In this document: one piece after another, positions 25,352 through 37,247 of the stretch
How the letters are laid out: each line of letters opens with the position of its first letter
Position numbering within the stretch: position 1 is the first letter of the stretch
Origin: Tilletiaria anomala UBC 951
Lineage: Eukaryota; Basidiomycota; Exobasidiomycetes; Georgefischeriales; Tilletiariaceae
DNA length: 64,000 nucleotides
NCBI RefSeq assembly: GCF_000711695.1
Contig: NW_013547008.1
Location: forward strand, 124,001-188,000
Reading direction: 5' to 3'
The notes under the pieces: generated by a model
Seen by the model: the letters and a program-made list of their open reading frames with translations, nothing else
Told to the model about the DNA's origin: nothing
Databases searched by the model: none
Position numbers and translations under genes: made by a program

Positions 25352-25726
25352 ATGCGGTCGTCAACCAAGGTCCAGCGTGACCTGCAGCCGGTCATGCGGT
25401 TGGGTAAGGCCGCCGCTCAGTGTGACATACAGGTGAGTCCGAAGGGCCGGCCCGTGGGGTGGTATACATGTATACTTTCCTCTCCTTTTCTGTCTTACTG
25501 GTTCGTATGTGTGACGCTGACTGCTGATGAATCGCTTCACCTCAGGCCAAGGCATACGGCGCCTGCATGTTTCGGTCCTACGAGAACATTGAGAAAGACA
25601 TGTGTGCCAAGGAGTTTGCTGCTTTCAAGCAGTGTGTCCAGACCAAGGTAGGTTCTGCCTCCAGTGATTCCTGCCTCAAGTGCTTGGGCTGACTGGATGC
25701 ACGATCAGTTCGGTCGCAAATGGTAG
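25352..25726 (+). CDS. Twin CX9C mitochondrial protein, NDUFAF8-like
   Basis: Three exons, 25352-25432, 25546-25647 and 25709-25726, give 66 residues. The mature sequence has two exact C-x9-C pairs: CDIQAKAYGAC at residues 24-34 and CAKEFAAFKQC at 47-57. This coiled-coil-helix pattern is imported into the mitochondrial intermembrane space by the Mia40 disulfide relay. The second helix (KDMCAKEFAAFKQC) resembles human NDUFAF8/C17orf89, a complex I assembly factor, more than the Cox17 or Cmc groups. The last exon has only five sense codons. The protein ends KFGRKW. It is too short to stand out in unspliced frames, but both junctions are in phase and complete the cysteine spacing. Confidence 0.82.
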
Positions 25727-25903
25727 CGTTCGCGTTGTGTAGGAGCAGGCATACCGACCGAAGATACATGCCACCAAGCGCGTAGGTAATTTTGCACAGC
25801 TGGAGTACAGTGTTATCCTTGTGTATGAACAGGTATACGGAGTGATTGAAGCCGTCCTTTTCAGGGCATAACGAGCCGGCTCGACGAAATATAGCCGAAC
25901 AGC

Positions 25904-28900
25904 TCAGTTCTGCTGCCATCCGTTCGGATCGCCTTGCAGCAATGAACTTGCTCTGGCTGGCGAGCCAATTGCTGCGAAAGGATTCGCAAATTGCGTGCCT
26001 GGCATCATGTTCTGCTGCTGTTGCTGTAACTGCTGAGGATTCAGGCCACCGAATGGAACCCCCTGCGCCTGCTGAGGCTGTTGCCCAGCAGACTGGAAGG
26101 CGGACGGGTAGCCGCCGCTCAGCATGCCTGGATTCATGGTTCCCTGCGCAAAGTTTCCGGGCATCATGCCCCCAGCACCGAGAGGCTGCTGCGAAGACAT
26201 GACTCGTTGCTGCTGCTGTTGTTGCAGCATAGCAGCTATAGAAGCTGGAGACTGCACATAGCCAGCTTGGCTTTGCCCTTGGGCTTGGCCTTGTTGATTT
26301 GCCGGAACTAGGTGACCTTGCTGAGCGAACATTTGCTGCATCGCACTTGCCGTAGCTGGTATGTTGAAAGGCTGCGAGGTTGACGACATGCCTCCGACAG
26401 GCGCCGCCATCGGGTAAAGTACGGGGCTCTGCGAAATCGGAGCGGGCGAGACTGTCTGTCTCAGGGGTGAGTTCGTTGCCACATGGGCACCACTAAAGTC
26501 GCTATGCACGCTAGCAGAACTAGGGCCGCGTGCGCGTGCACCTGGAACATTCGTAGCGCTCCCCGGGAGAGCGCTCGGCATGTTCGACATCGCTTGTCTC
26601 GGGGTGGAAGGCCGCGAGCCATCAGACGCCAGGGCGGCCATTCCTACCACACTTGCATGCGCAGGGGCCATGCGTGGACTTGGGGTGAACGATCTCTGAG
26701 CAATAGCCTTCGCTGGCATATTGGAAGGGCTGCCACTGACGCCAGGGTATGGCTGTTGCATTGCGCTGCTCGCTGGAGGCGTGCCGTATGGCGACTGAGC
26801 TGGAGGTGGCGACTCTGCTGACGCCCTTTTCTGAGCCTGCATAAGCTGGGCCTGGCGGTGACGCTGTGCTGCACTATTTTGCATAGCCTGAAAGAGTGAG
26901 GAGAAGCAAGTGGAAGTGAGCAAATAACCGCTTGTGACAGTGGCCCCGGGCAACGACATTCACCGCCATTTGACTCAGCTGACTTTGCAGCGGCAAGTTG
27001 CGAAAGTTTGGCACGTTCTGTTCCAAGTACGACACAAGTGCTTGTGGCTGTCCACGCAGATGCGTCTGGAGCATCGCGTAGTTGTTGGCTGCATTCGGGC
27101 TAAAGACTTGTGTGGGGCTTTGAGCCTGAGCGGGCGCGGGGTACAACGGCAATCCTTGTGCCTGCGCTTGCAGTTGCTGTGTCACCTGGCTGCCAGCTGT
27201 GCTAGCGCCGGGTACTACTTCCTGCGACTGACTTAAGGACCTGGTGTGCACTATCGTCCCTGGAGAAGAAGGGGGGTTGCCAAGATATTGATGTTGTCCT
27301 CGCCATATCCTCTGGTCAGACGTACCAGGCTGATGTGGCTGCAGCGCTTGTTGCTGCAGTCTGGCACCGACGTCTGGTGGCATCTGCTGTTGACCTGGCA
27401 TATGTGTGTTTGTTATCGCACCTCCTTGCATAGCATGCTGCATTTGACCTGGGTAGTTTGGAGCAGTTGCACTAGGACCAGAAGCGACACCCATCTGACT
27501 TGCGTACCCATTGGCAAGAGTGGCTTGCCGCTTGTTCGCTTCCAGGGCTTGCGATTCATTCTGTGCTTCGGGAGCGGCCCGCTTCTTGCCCTTTGCCACT
27601 TCAGACTGCTGAAGCGCAAGGAATTCAATTCGGAAGAGCGCTTGAAGCTGCTTGTATAGCAATGGCAACTCGCTCTCGGGCGGCAGCGAGCTATCTTGAA
27701 TGAGGTCGAGCCGAGGCAAGACAGGCTTGGCAAGGGCTGCTGGGTTTTGACCTTGCATGCTCTTCTCGGCGCAAAACGCAAGAAATGATAAATTCGACTG
27801 CAAGCGGTGGGTCAAACTGAAGGGCGAGTGCAAGAGTGTCAGACCTTGGCTCGTCAGCAAGCAAGATATCATACCCCATACTTACTCCATATTAAGTGGA
27901 ATCGATATTCTCCCCGTGTTTTGCATGGCCACGCACGCTCTCAGGATTTCTTTGTTAATCTTGAGCAACACGGCGACCTGAGACTGTAGTTTGGCCTCCT
28001 CGGGGGATGGTTCTAGGGCCCTCCCCTCCTCCACTACTGACGACGCCCCTCTAGCTGTTGTTGCCACAGGGGCTTGATTCACAGTGGCATTCGTGTTGCC
28101 TTCCGCTGCGGCAGATGCACCGGCGGCGGATGGCACAGCAGAAACGCTGGTGCTCAAGTCCGTAGGCGTCGGTGCACCGCGGACGGAGCCAGATGCCGAT
28201 ACAGACGCTGCCGGCGCTGCTGAGGTTGTCAAATCGTGCGTGCTGGTCACAATTGTCGCCGGGTGTGGTACCGCTGCATGTGACGTTGCCGACGATGACG
28301 GCAAGGACGGCGCCTTTGAAGCTAATGTTGGCGGGGCAATGGCAGTAGGTTCGGTGGCTGCAGCTGTTGATGCGGTGGTAGGGGCAGAAACGGAAGCAGA
28401 AGCAGGTGTGGAAGCTGGAGAAGAAGCGGGCCCATGTGCAAATGCAGACACCGTTGTCGATGTCGAGGTGGACGCTGCAACTGACGCAGGTGCTGTTGTC
28501 GTAGGCGGGCCAAGGGTTAATTTCACGGCAGCAGATTCAAACACTGGTGCTGCTGAGACGTCGCTATCGCCAGACTGGGTTGCTGACGGCGCACCTTCAG
28601 AGGTGGAAGCAGCATTCGCTATCGGTGATACCTGCGACGCAACCACAGGCGATGTCTTAATTGGCCCTTCCGCTTCTGGTACCGCGCTGCTCTGCGGGGT
28701 CGGAGTAATCTCCACAGCTTGGTACTCTGGCGAGTACGTGATGGGACCTGCTTCTGACGCTGTTGGAAGTTGGATTGCCGATTGCCCAACCGCGCTCTGC
28801 GGTGCTTCGTCCACGATTTCTTCTGCCTTGGAGGATTCATTGACCGGCAGTTGATTCGCGGACGAATTGTTGGAAGGATCCAGCGAGGTGGGGGTATTGC

Positions 28901-29654
28901 CTACCTCATCCGTAGCCTTATCATCCTGCTCTGTGCCTTGTGACAACTCCCCTTGTGCAATCTCTGCTATCACTCCATCCAATGTGATATCATCGACATC
29001 GGTCCGTGGGAGGGTCCAGGAGGCCGATGCCAATGGATCTGGAAAGTCGGGTATGCGGCCGGAAGGTTCATGCTCATGCGTCGCTACGGCACTGTTGTGC
29101 TTCTTGTCTGCCTCTTCTGCTTTCTTGACACCGTCAGATGAAGAAGGCCGCCCTGTAGCTATTGCCTTGTCTTCTACTAACTCCGTCCGAGAAGGCTCTG
29201 GTGGCTGGGGTGGTACAGGGCTTTGTGCAGCCATCTCGGCAGAAGATGAAGGTGAGAACAGGTCGCTTTGCGACGGACTGGCTTCCCCATCGAGGGGATC
29301 CACAGAAGCTGCCGTCGTGTCCTCCGAGTTGCCTTCGTCAGCCGTTACATGTGCAGGTGGCACAGGTCCATCTTGAACCTGCGAGTCCGCCGCAAGCGGC
29401 GCGAGAGCATCTTGCTCTCTGCCATCATTGGCCCCTCCGTCCGCGATCGATGCCGACAGAGGCGGCACAGTGAGGGTCGAAGCAGCCGTCGCTGGCGAAG
29501 AAGTCGTGATGGCCTGGGCCACGGACCCGGATGTAGATGCAGCTGATGAAGACAATGCATTCGGTGTGGCGCCGCCAGCGATGCTGGGATTGTCGTCGCC
29601 GCTTTCGCCGATGCCGTTGAGGACGACGTGAGACGTGACCAGTGGGGTGCTCAT
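25904..29654 (-). CDS. SS18/SSXT-like low-complexity co-activator
   Basis: Three exons, 27886-29654, 26964-27816 and 25904-26887, give about 1201 residues. The first 560 residues are Ser/Ala/Thr/Pro-rich. A compact helical unit spans the first intron: LQSQVAVLLKINKEILRACV, then, after splicing, LTHRLQSNLSFLAFCAEKS. That pair of helices matches the SNH domain of SS18/SSXT proteins, which tether co-activator function to SWI/SNF remodellers. A helical stretch with YKQLQALFRIEFLALQQ follows, then about 550 Gln/Pro/Met/Ser-rich residues with polyQ (QQQQQQ) runs, like the QPGY-rich tail of SS18. The call rests on one short domain and overall composition, so it is tentative. It converges on the twin-CX9C gene with 177 bases between stops. 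Confidence 0.68.
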
Positions 29655-32265
29655 TGTCCTAGCAAGTCATCCGCGTGCAACATCTATGTGGGAGGATGCG
29701 ATGATGTATCTAGCTGGGACCGGCAGCAGCCACCACGTCGACAGAAGCAGCCGTGCCGACTCTTCTTGCCGCCGCAAGAGTCAGGCGGCCTAACCTACGT
29801 GAGAAGAAGATCCCAGGGACGGGTCCGGCCTTTGATATGATCGGATGCTGATGAGATCCGAGGCGGATGAAACGGGTCCAGCCGGCAAGCCGCACCAGGC
29901 CAGCAATAAGGCTGTACAGAGTCGGATAGAGTCTGGATGCGACGGCAATTAGGCTTGGCTTTTACTGCTGCTAGCTTCGCCCTGCTTCACCGCAGAGAAC
30001 AGTGAGTCGCTTTCGCTCCGCAACCCGCCGGCACAGTGAATCACGATCGACAAGCTGCGTTGCTGCTGGAAAGATGCCCGGGCCGTTGCCTACACAGCCG
30101 TACGTATCATGACTGCCATCTCGCAAAGGAACGGCGTCCCGGTCTCTTCTTTTTGCTTGTGCCTTGAGGTTTCCCCCAGTGCCTCTTTTCGATTCGAAGA
30201 GGTCACACTTGGAAATGCAAATGGGGGCGACAACCAGGCCGAATGAATTGCACCAATTTTGCTCCGACCCCGCGCCGGGAAAGCGCCAATTTTACGAATC
30301 CTATGGAAAATGAGGGGAAAGGGACCGTTTTTAGTTCACCATTTGCGGTTGTGTCCGCGAAGGAGGCGCGGGCAAGAAACAAAAGCCATCACATGGAGTT
30401 GGCGGGCAGGCGAAGGCACAGCGCCATCGGACTCTCTTTTTCTTTCTCCTTCATTTAGGACTGTTGCATCTCGTGGAGGGTGCAACGCAGGCGAGCCGCT
30501 GCAAGCTGGTGCAGTGCTCTTGCCAGCACGGCCGGGCAAATATTGTCCGAATGCTAGAAAACTTGGGACATTTTGCAACGCCATTCCGTATAGGTGGTTG
30601 GCGCCGCCACGCCGAAGCCTGAACGAGCAGCGCCCTGCACTGCGTGCGCAGCTTGATGAGTGGCGCCCCAGTGGGTGCTGCAACGCACTGCAGTGTAGCA
30701 GTAGACACACATGAGCGGGCCCATAGCGCCCACCCGCCCCATTACGTAGCCCTACATGCTCATCAAGGTTTCCAGGTCATTCATTGCGTGGGCAGCTGTG
30801 GTAATGATTGATGCCATTTGTTTGCAGTTTGACCCTTGGCTGCCACGCTGGCCTCACCAAGACGTTGAAGGCGCTGTGCCGCAGACTACATACATAGCCA
30901 CCACTGATCGTTTCGCTGCTGCGCAAGCCCAGTTGTCCGCATCCCGTACCTGCGTGTGACTCACGCACACGACCCTGGTCATTCTCACCCGGACTGGTTG
31001 ATGCACAACGAACTACTTCCTCAGCTTATAGAGACTCAAGAGAGACGAGCTGATCGTCTGCGGCCCCAATGTTCCGTGGTTATATATACATCGCCAGGAG
31101 TTGAATCAATTCGCATTCGACGGCCGATAGGAGATGCCAGAAACTCAAGTACGGCTCAGCCTCTGCGAACTATGAACGCCAGTGATATCAGCCAATCTGT
31201 TCAAATGGATGATGGCTGAAGTACAAGCCTAACCCATAGGGGCCGAGTGGGACATGCGCATCTCCTGACCAGAAGTGTAGCAAAGGCAATCGGCGTTTGG
31301 ACGGCCCAAAAGAATGGACCCACATGGTCCTTGCTCAGGTAAGGTCTCAAAGAATGGCGCTGGACCGTCGAGCGGCATGCAACAGATACGATCAAGGCGC
31401 CGGCGACTCATCAGATAGCACTCGCCAACGGGGCACCGGAAGGAAGACACTCTCAAAATGGAAGATCGTGACCCGCAAGTTTGGAAGCACTCGACACTGA
31501 CATCATCTCTCGAGATGTGTCGTTGTTTCAAGGTTCACGCTATAAGCTTGTAAAACATCTGTTTTCGTCCAAGAAGAGGCTCAGCAGCAATAGACAGAGA
31601 CTTGGCTCATTCGAAGTCTAATCAAACCAACACAACACTCGGTCAACTCGAGTTGATCTAGCCTCTACCTACATATCGAGCTGGGGGGCGTTCAACTTCG
31701 AAACCAAACATATAAGGTTATCCGATATCTAACAAGCCGCATCTGCCTGCATCTCTCTGCTATTGCTGCTGGTCAACCTCAGTTGGTTGCATCAAGAAAG
31801 CCACCAAGGCACTTTCGCTCAGAACAAACTAACTCGGGTCGCGGATGGCCACCGGCCCAGGCTGCACACACACTATCAGCCGCAGCACCATGTTGCGCGA
31901 TCACTCTACGGTTGCAAGGTCTACCTACGCCGTGTCCACAGCCGTTTCATCCCTTCAGAAGTTCAGAGCCATCTGTGTTGCGCATTGTAGAATGCAATAT
32001 CGCAGTGCACAAGCGAATACGTTTAAATACACAATGCTTTTATATCGGTTGTTGAAAGCTGCGTGCGGAGGTATATCAAGACTGAATGCAAAAGAGAAAC
32101 CGGAGACCAAGCAGACCACACTGGCGGCGATCGCTTATATGGGCCTGGACCTGCAACTTCGTGGAAGGCAGGTACGCAGGGGGCATCAAGTGATCGATGT
32201 CGAGCCCGGAAAGCTGTTACGCAATAGTCGCGAAATGAGTATCAATTGTTGCACCATTTTCAGCC

Positions 32266-32709
32266 TCAGTCGTGAGCAGGTGTGTGTCTTTCATCTTCAC
32301 GAACAAGAAAATTCAGTGAGGGCAGCGACGCGACGGAAGTAAACGTCAGATATGATGTCGAAAGGTCGATAAATTCAAAGTGATGCAGGGGGACTACAGT
32401 CATGCCCCAGAAGTTGGATTTACTAACTTGCTTCTTGTTGGTTCCTCCACGCTGAGATTGTTGAGACCTGCGGGAAGTCGAGGGACTGAGGCGGAAGGCA
32501 AGCCCGCTGTTTGGGCTGTTGTGCTGACTGCTTCCTGAACCAAGGTTACTCAAGCCACCTCGGCCTCTCCCTCGTCCTCGATTGTAACTGGTATACCGAT
32601 CACCTGCTTCACGACCTTGCTCGATGCGCTTTTCGCGCGCAATGGCATATAGACAGGACGTTTTTGGTTTATAAGACCACCAATTCATCGGCTTCTCTAT
32701 GTGCTCCAT
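32266..32709 (-). CDS. Possible small hypothetical protein with RG-rich stretch
   Basis: From the ATG at 32709 a frame of 147 codons runs to a stop at 32266. It starts MEHIEKPMNWWSYKPKT and has an RGRGRGRGG tract at about residue 50, then a Ser/Arg-rich part. A GTTAGT donor after NKKQ could end an exon there. No family is recognised and there is no independent support such as flanking exons, so it may be a chance frame. Confidence 0.25.
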   Translation of the reverse strand: MEHIEKPMNWWSYKPKTSCLYAIAREKRIEQGREAGDRYTSYNRGRGRGRGGLSNLGSGSSQHNSPNSGLAFRLSPSTSRRSQQSQRGGTNKKQVSKSNFWGMTVVPLHHFEFIDLSTSYLTFTSVASLPSLNFLVREDERHTPAHD

Positions 32710-33474
32710 GCCAACATATGTGTCGAGAGCACCACCGAGATGTAGCGAGCTAAGCAACGAGGACAATGCCGGCGGGCCATCACATTTGGCATGGACCCGA
32801 AGATATCTGTCCTTCCATTTTCCAACGCAATACTTTCTTCATGATCGGAAGCCGCAAATCCTCGTTCCTGTAAGCTACAGAATCGAGTAAACTCATCATC
32901 GACAATCACGACTTGCGAGGTTATCCGAGTATGTTTTCGACTTCTCGTTGCTTTCTTTTCTTTTATATACATATTTGGATGGGATACGCGGGGGCAGAGG
33001 TATTCGATTTCCCTTTTACTAACGCCACGTGACCGTGGTGGTCATTAGTCAGTCGTTGGCAAGGTTTGAAACGCGTGTAGACGAGCAATCGAGCATGACA
33101 TGAGAGATGAGTACAATTCTTGGTCGGTTCTTGTCAGAATAGAAACTGCCCAGGCACGACTGGCTTGCAGCTGTACGAGGACAGCTGACGAGTAGATAGC
33201 TGATATGCTGATAACAGACAAATCGAGGGCGCATAAAGTCCTCTTGTAGACCCTTCGCTCGCCGTTCTTTCCTCACTACTTCTGGGATGGGTGCAATTTC
33301 CAATGCGAAACCACTTGGAAGTTGTCCTCGAGCGTTGTGGCTCCTCGTTCGCCGCATGCGCAGTAACGTGTCTCTTCTTTCTCACCCGGATTCCCATGTA
33401 CCTAGCGCCTGCATAGGGGAAAGCTGTCATAGGTGATCAAGCCCTGCAGTCATGTTCCCTCCCGAAGCTATTTG

Positions 33475-33489
33475 CCGCGGTTACCGCGG
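33475..33489. promoter_or_regulatory. 15-bp palindrome containing CGG-N3-CCG
   Basis: CCGCGGT-T-ACCGCGG is a perfect dyad with 7-bp arms. Its core, CGGTTACCG, has the CGG-N3-CCG form bound by some Zn2Cys6 fungal regulators. No gene start lies close by, so the function is unknown. Confidence 0.3.
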
Positions 33490-35891
33490 CTTGGTTTTCA
33501 GCGGGCATCAACGATTTCTGCTCCTGAGTTCCGACATCTGACGTCTGATACAGACCTAAGAGCTGATGCGCTGAAAGCCGATAGCGCCGATCGCTGAACC
33601 CTGACATCTGAACGCTGAACCTAAGAACTGAACAATGACGGCTGGACGGTGAGCGCGATGAGTGGCGAGCGATAAGCTAACAAATACTGACGAGATCGAA
33701 CCCTTATGACCATCAACTTCAGCAACCCTTTTCGCGGTCTTCATTCTCGGCACACCTTTGCCAAAACCCCTATATTTAAATGGTCCATCCCGAGGCCCGA
33801 GGAATCCCGTCAACAAGCCTATGAGGATCCGGGATGGGGTGTGCAAACTGATTGCTTTTCTCTGCTCTCTCTATCATCAATCATCATCCATATCCGAATG
33901 AGCAGCCCAGAGGAGAATGCTGCAGGGATCTGTGGCAGTTCCGTGACCTCCAGTGACATGTGGTAGACCGAAAGGATGCAGACTTGTGTATTCGTTGTGC
34001 ATCGTTCATGAAGCAGGAGCCTGCAGGCCCTGCAGCAGTAACTACAAAGCCGGCAGATGATCACTATCACTGAAGCTCTTCCGGTCCATCTGTCGCTCAG
34101 CCTCTTTGCCCCACGAACGCTGCACGGGTCAGGAAGCGCAAAGGCGAGATTCATGTGCGATCTGCGAAGGCCAGTGTTCGAGAATTGATACAAGTGGCGA
34201 GGATGAAGCAGGACTGCTGGAAGCTGGAAGATCAGAAGATGGAGATCCAGGAGGCGGAGGGCGGAGCACCAGTGCAGCAGCAGCCCGCAGCAGTCCTGCA
34301 GTCGCCGACAAGCATGACCCTGTGTCTTGCGACGTTTGTCAACTGCAGTTCAATGACTTCTGCCAGGTGTGGCCCATCGTGTCAAGCTGTTTTATCAAAA
34401 TTGCATACGAATGTAGGCACCTAAACTATTATCCGTGCTCCGTTCAGCTCCATGCGCCAAGGACGACGGATGAACAATGGACCATGGGCTGATGCTACGG
34501 TTATGGGGTTTGCTGTTATGTGATTTTATTCGTGAGGTAGTGTGGTTAGAAGGGGGAAGGGTTGAAGCTGGCCGGCAGTGGCAACAGGCTCAACTGGCAA
34601 CGCTGGCGCCCCGACAGCGAGGACAGTGGGGAGGCGAAGCGAAGCCTGGCGACTGGTGAGAGCGAACTAAATGACCATGCAATGATCTTGGCAGTTCCAT
34701 GAGCGGTCGAATGGGAGGAGGCTTACACTCTGCCAGCTCTGCATGATTCCAGCTCGAGCAGAGAGGGTGCACAATCCAGTTGAATGTCCACACGCCTAGA
34801 CGGCTAGCCGGCGGTTCAGAGAACGCTAGAAGGCATGAGCGGAACGCGAGACTGGCAGATGCAATGCTGTGCCGTAGTTGGGCCGCCGCTCTTTTGTGGA
34901 GCGTCTGTTCGTCGGGCTGTCCCGCGTCGAGTCGTGGGGCAACGGCACTGGCACGGCAGGGCAAGGGGCACGGTTTGGCGCGCTTGTGACATTGACCAGG
35001 CCCACCGGCTCGATGCGTTGCATGGAAGTTGCAGAGAGGAGGACATTGATGCAAAACTTTGCGCAAACCCGGTCGGTGTGCCCCTGTCGTCGGTTGTGGG
35101 AGGAAAACGAATGTGATGAAAGTTTTCGGCAAGGACGTGGCGCACAGCTGGCTGCTGGAGTGTCACACTGCGGCTGGCGCGGAGCGGACCAGACCAGACG
35201 GCGGGTGCTGAGGATGCCGCGAAGTGCGCCGCAGCGCCAGCCCCATTTCGGCGATGTGATGGAAGTTTCTGGTGGACTGTGTCCGTTCGCACACATGTAT
35301 GCGTGCATGCAGTGGCGAGATACTTGCAGTTGGCGCGTGGAGGCTCGTGTGCGACCGGCAGGCTGGCAGTGTGCAGGTTACTACATTCTCATCAACGTAA
35401 TCTCCCACTTCTGCTGCTTTTCGTTGCTCCGCTCTACTGCCACTTCATGTCTGGCCGATGGGGGTTACCGGGGCACTGGAAGAGAGCTGCCCGCCGCGCG
35501 TCCACATGGTCTGAGAATTGAATGAAACGGGAGCCGTCCAGCCGCCTTGCGCGATTGTCACCAGTTGTGAGTTAGGTGCATGCACCTTTCCGCCTAGCAG
35601 CCGCCCGCCGTGCTCGCTTCCTCCTCTACTGACCCCATCCCTACCAATGAACCCCGTCCAACTTCCCTTTGCTCCATTTACTTGCTCCTTCACGACCACC
35701 AATCACCCTCCGACCAACCTCCCCTTTATATTGCCAAGAGACTTTCTGAGTAACGCAGCTCTCACCTTCCGATACATCGTCAACGTCAAGGTTCTGTCGT
35801 TGTTCTTCGCATCTACCCTGTCCTGCATTTTCATCTTGTTTGTTCGCCCCACGCCTGCGTCCAACCCGCCCCCCTTACCCTGCCTGCAATC

Positions 35892-37247
35892 ATGATCGCC
35901 TCCGCCTCCAAGATCGCCGTAGGCCTCATCGCTCTCGCTGGCCTTGTAGAAGCCCAGTCAGTGCCTCGCTTCGTGTACGGGACCCCGAACCCCAACGCAC
36001 CTGGTGTGAAAAGCCGTAACAAGAATGGCGCGACAAATCCAAAGAGCGCGCAGCTCAACACCCCCATCAACCAGACCTCGGTCTCCCGACTGGCCTCTAT
36101 CAACTCGATCGACGACTGGTGCACCTTTGGCCCGGAGCCGGTACCCAACACGCAGCAAATGGGCGACATCGAGCAGACTACCGTCGCGTACTGCACCAAG
36201 GCGCGCAACAACGCCCGTGTCATTGTGAGTTTTATGCAGCGCGCATTACCGAGTCTCTGTAGCTGCCTTCGTTCTCTGACACGGACCCACGTGATCCCCT
36301 GCACAGCCGGACGGCACCCTAACCGCCGTACACTTTGTCAAGACACCGCTGTACGTCCAGGTCATGGCGCTCGGTGACTTCACCAAGATCAACATGGCAC
36401 CTGGGGATCTGGGCGGAGAGCTTGACCCGCACGGCGCCACCAACATGGGCAACCCAGTCGGCGGAAATGTCACTTCGAATGTAGCAGACGGCAAGACAGA
36501 CGTCTTCTACCAGGAGTGGATGAACTACATTTCGTCCAGCCAAGTCTGCTTCCGCGTCTGCATTGCTGGTACCGACATTGCCCCCACGCCGCTCGAATGC
36601 CAACATCAGCTCGACACCATGGGCTGTGAGTGATCTTGCTCGGCACCTCGTGAGCATAACGAACATGGCTGACATCTTTTTCATCCTCTTTAATCTTGCC
36701 AACTCATAGGCAACTGGGTCATGCCAGGTGAGCACAGGTTGGAAGGAAGAAGAGGACACACCTTAGACCGCGTGCTGACTCTTTGCTGCTTTGTCCGTAA
36801 CATGCAGGCAACTACGCCGACAACTCGTTTGACACTTGCGACGGTGATGCGGCGTACCCGCCCGGTCTCTACCCTCAGCCGGACGGCTCGACCTCGACCT
36901 TCCAGCAGTTCTTCACCGGCACATACGTCGGTGCCGGCGGCAGCGTCATTTCATACACCAACGGTTCGCCTACCCAGACGACTCCGCAATCCGCCTACTC
37001 TCTGCCATCCACGTCGAACTGCGTCACCACCTCGTCGATCTCGAACGGCATCAAGGCGATTATGCCCACGACGACCATGTCCACCGCCGTCAGCAGCTCG
37101 ACCAGCAGCAGCTCTGGCAGCAGCAACAACAACAGCAGCGGCGGTTCAAGCAGCAGCAGCTCGTTCAACTCAGGCGCGTCGCGCGCCACAGTTGCCGCTT
37201 CGTTTGTTGCTGCGATTGGCCTCTTCTCGGCCGCGCTCATGTTCTAG
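35892..37247 (+). CDS. Secreted GPI-anchored glycoprotein, basidiomycete 'macrophage activating glycoprotein' type
   Basis: Four exons, 35892-36224, 36307-36625, 36710-36727 and 36808-37247, give 369 residues. A signal peptide (KIAVGLIALAGLVEA) precedes cleavage near residue 21. The conserved body has SIDDWCTFGP, YVQVMALGDFTKINM, GGELDPHGATNMGNP and VCFRVCIAG, then CQHQLDTMGCNWVMPGNYAD, which crosses two introns and an 18-nt exon. A Ser/Thr/Asn-rich stalk and a hydrophobic C-terminus (ATVAASFVAAIGLFSAALMF) after a Gly/Ala site suit a GPI anchor. Homologues with this core are common in basidiomycetes and are annotated as macrophage activating glycoprotein; their biochemical role is not established. 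Cysteines are placed to form disulfides. Confidence 0.87.

Larger units (their letters stand above)
29655..35891. other. 6.2-kb gene-poor block
   Basis: Apart from a weak candidate at 32266-32709 I find no gene. The left end should hold the promoter of the SS18-like gene and the right end that of the glycoprotein gene (pyrimidine-rich 5' leader about 35580-35890). Inside are a degenerate CTGAAC-type repeat (about 33535-33645) and a palindrome at 33475-33489. A frame at 34106-34492 contains CAICEGQC and CDVCQLQF but has no family match. As MND1 shows, a gene built of very short exons could escape reading by eye. Confidence 0.5.

Noticed and set aside
28084-28854. Plus-strand frame of 256 codons rich in Ala, Asp and Val.
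   Set aside because: It is the reverse image of the Ser/Ala/Thr-rich part of the SS18-like gene; composition explains it.
34106-34492. A frame with two CxxC pairs suggesting a zinc-binding protein.
   Set aside because: The cysteine pairs are far apart, the sequence between is low complexity and no neighbouring exon extends it; kept only as a remark on the gene-poor block.
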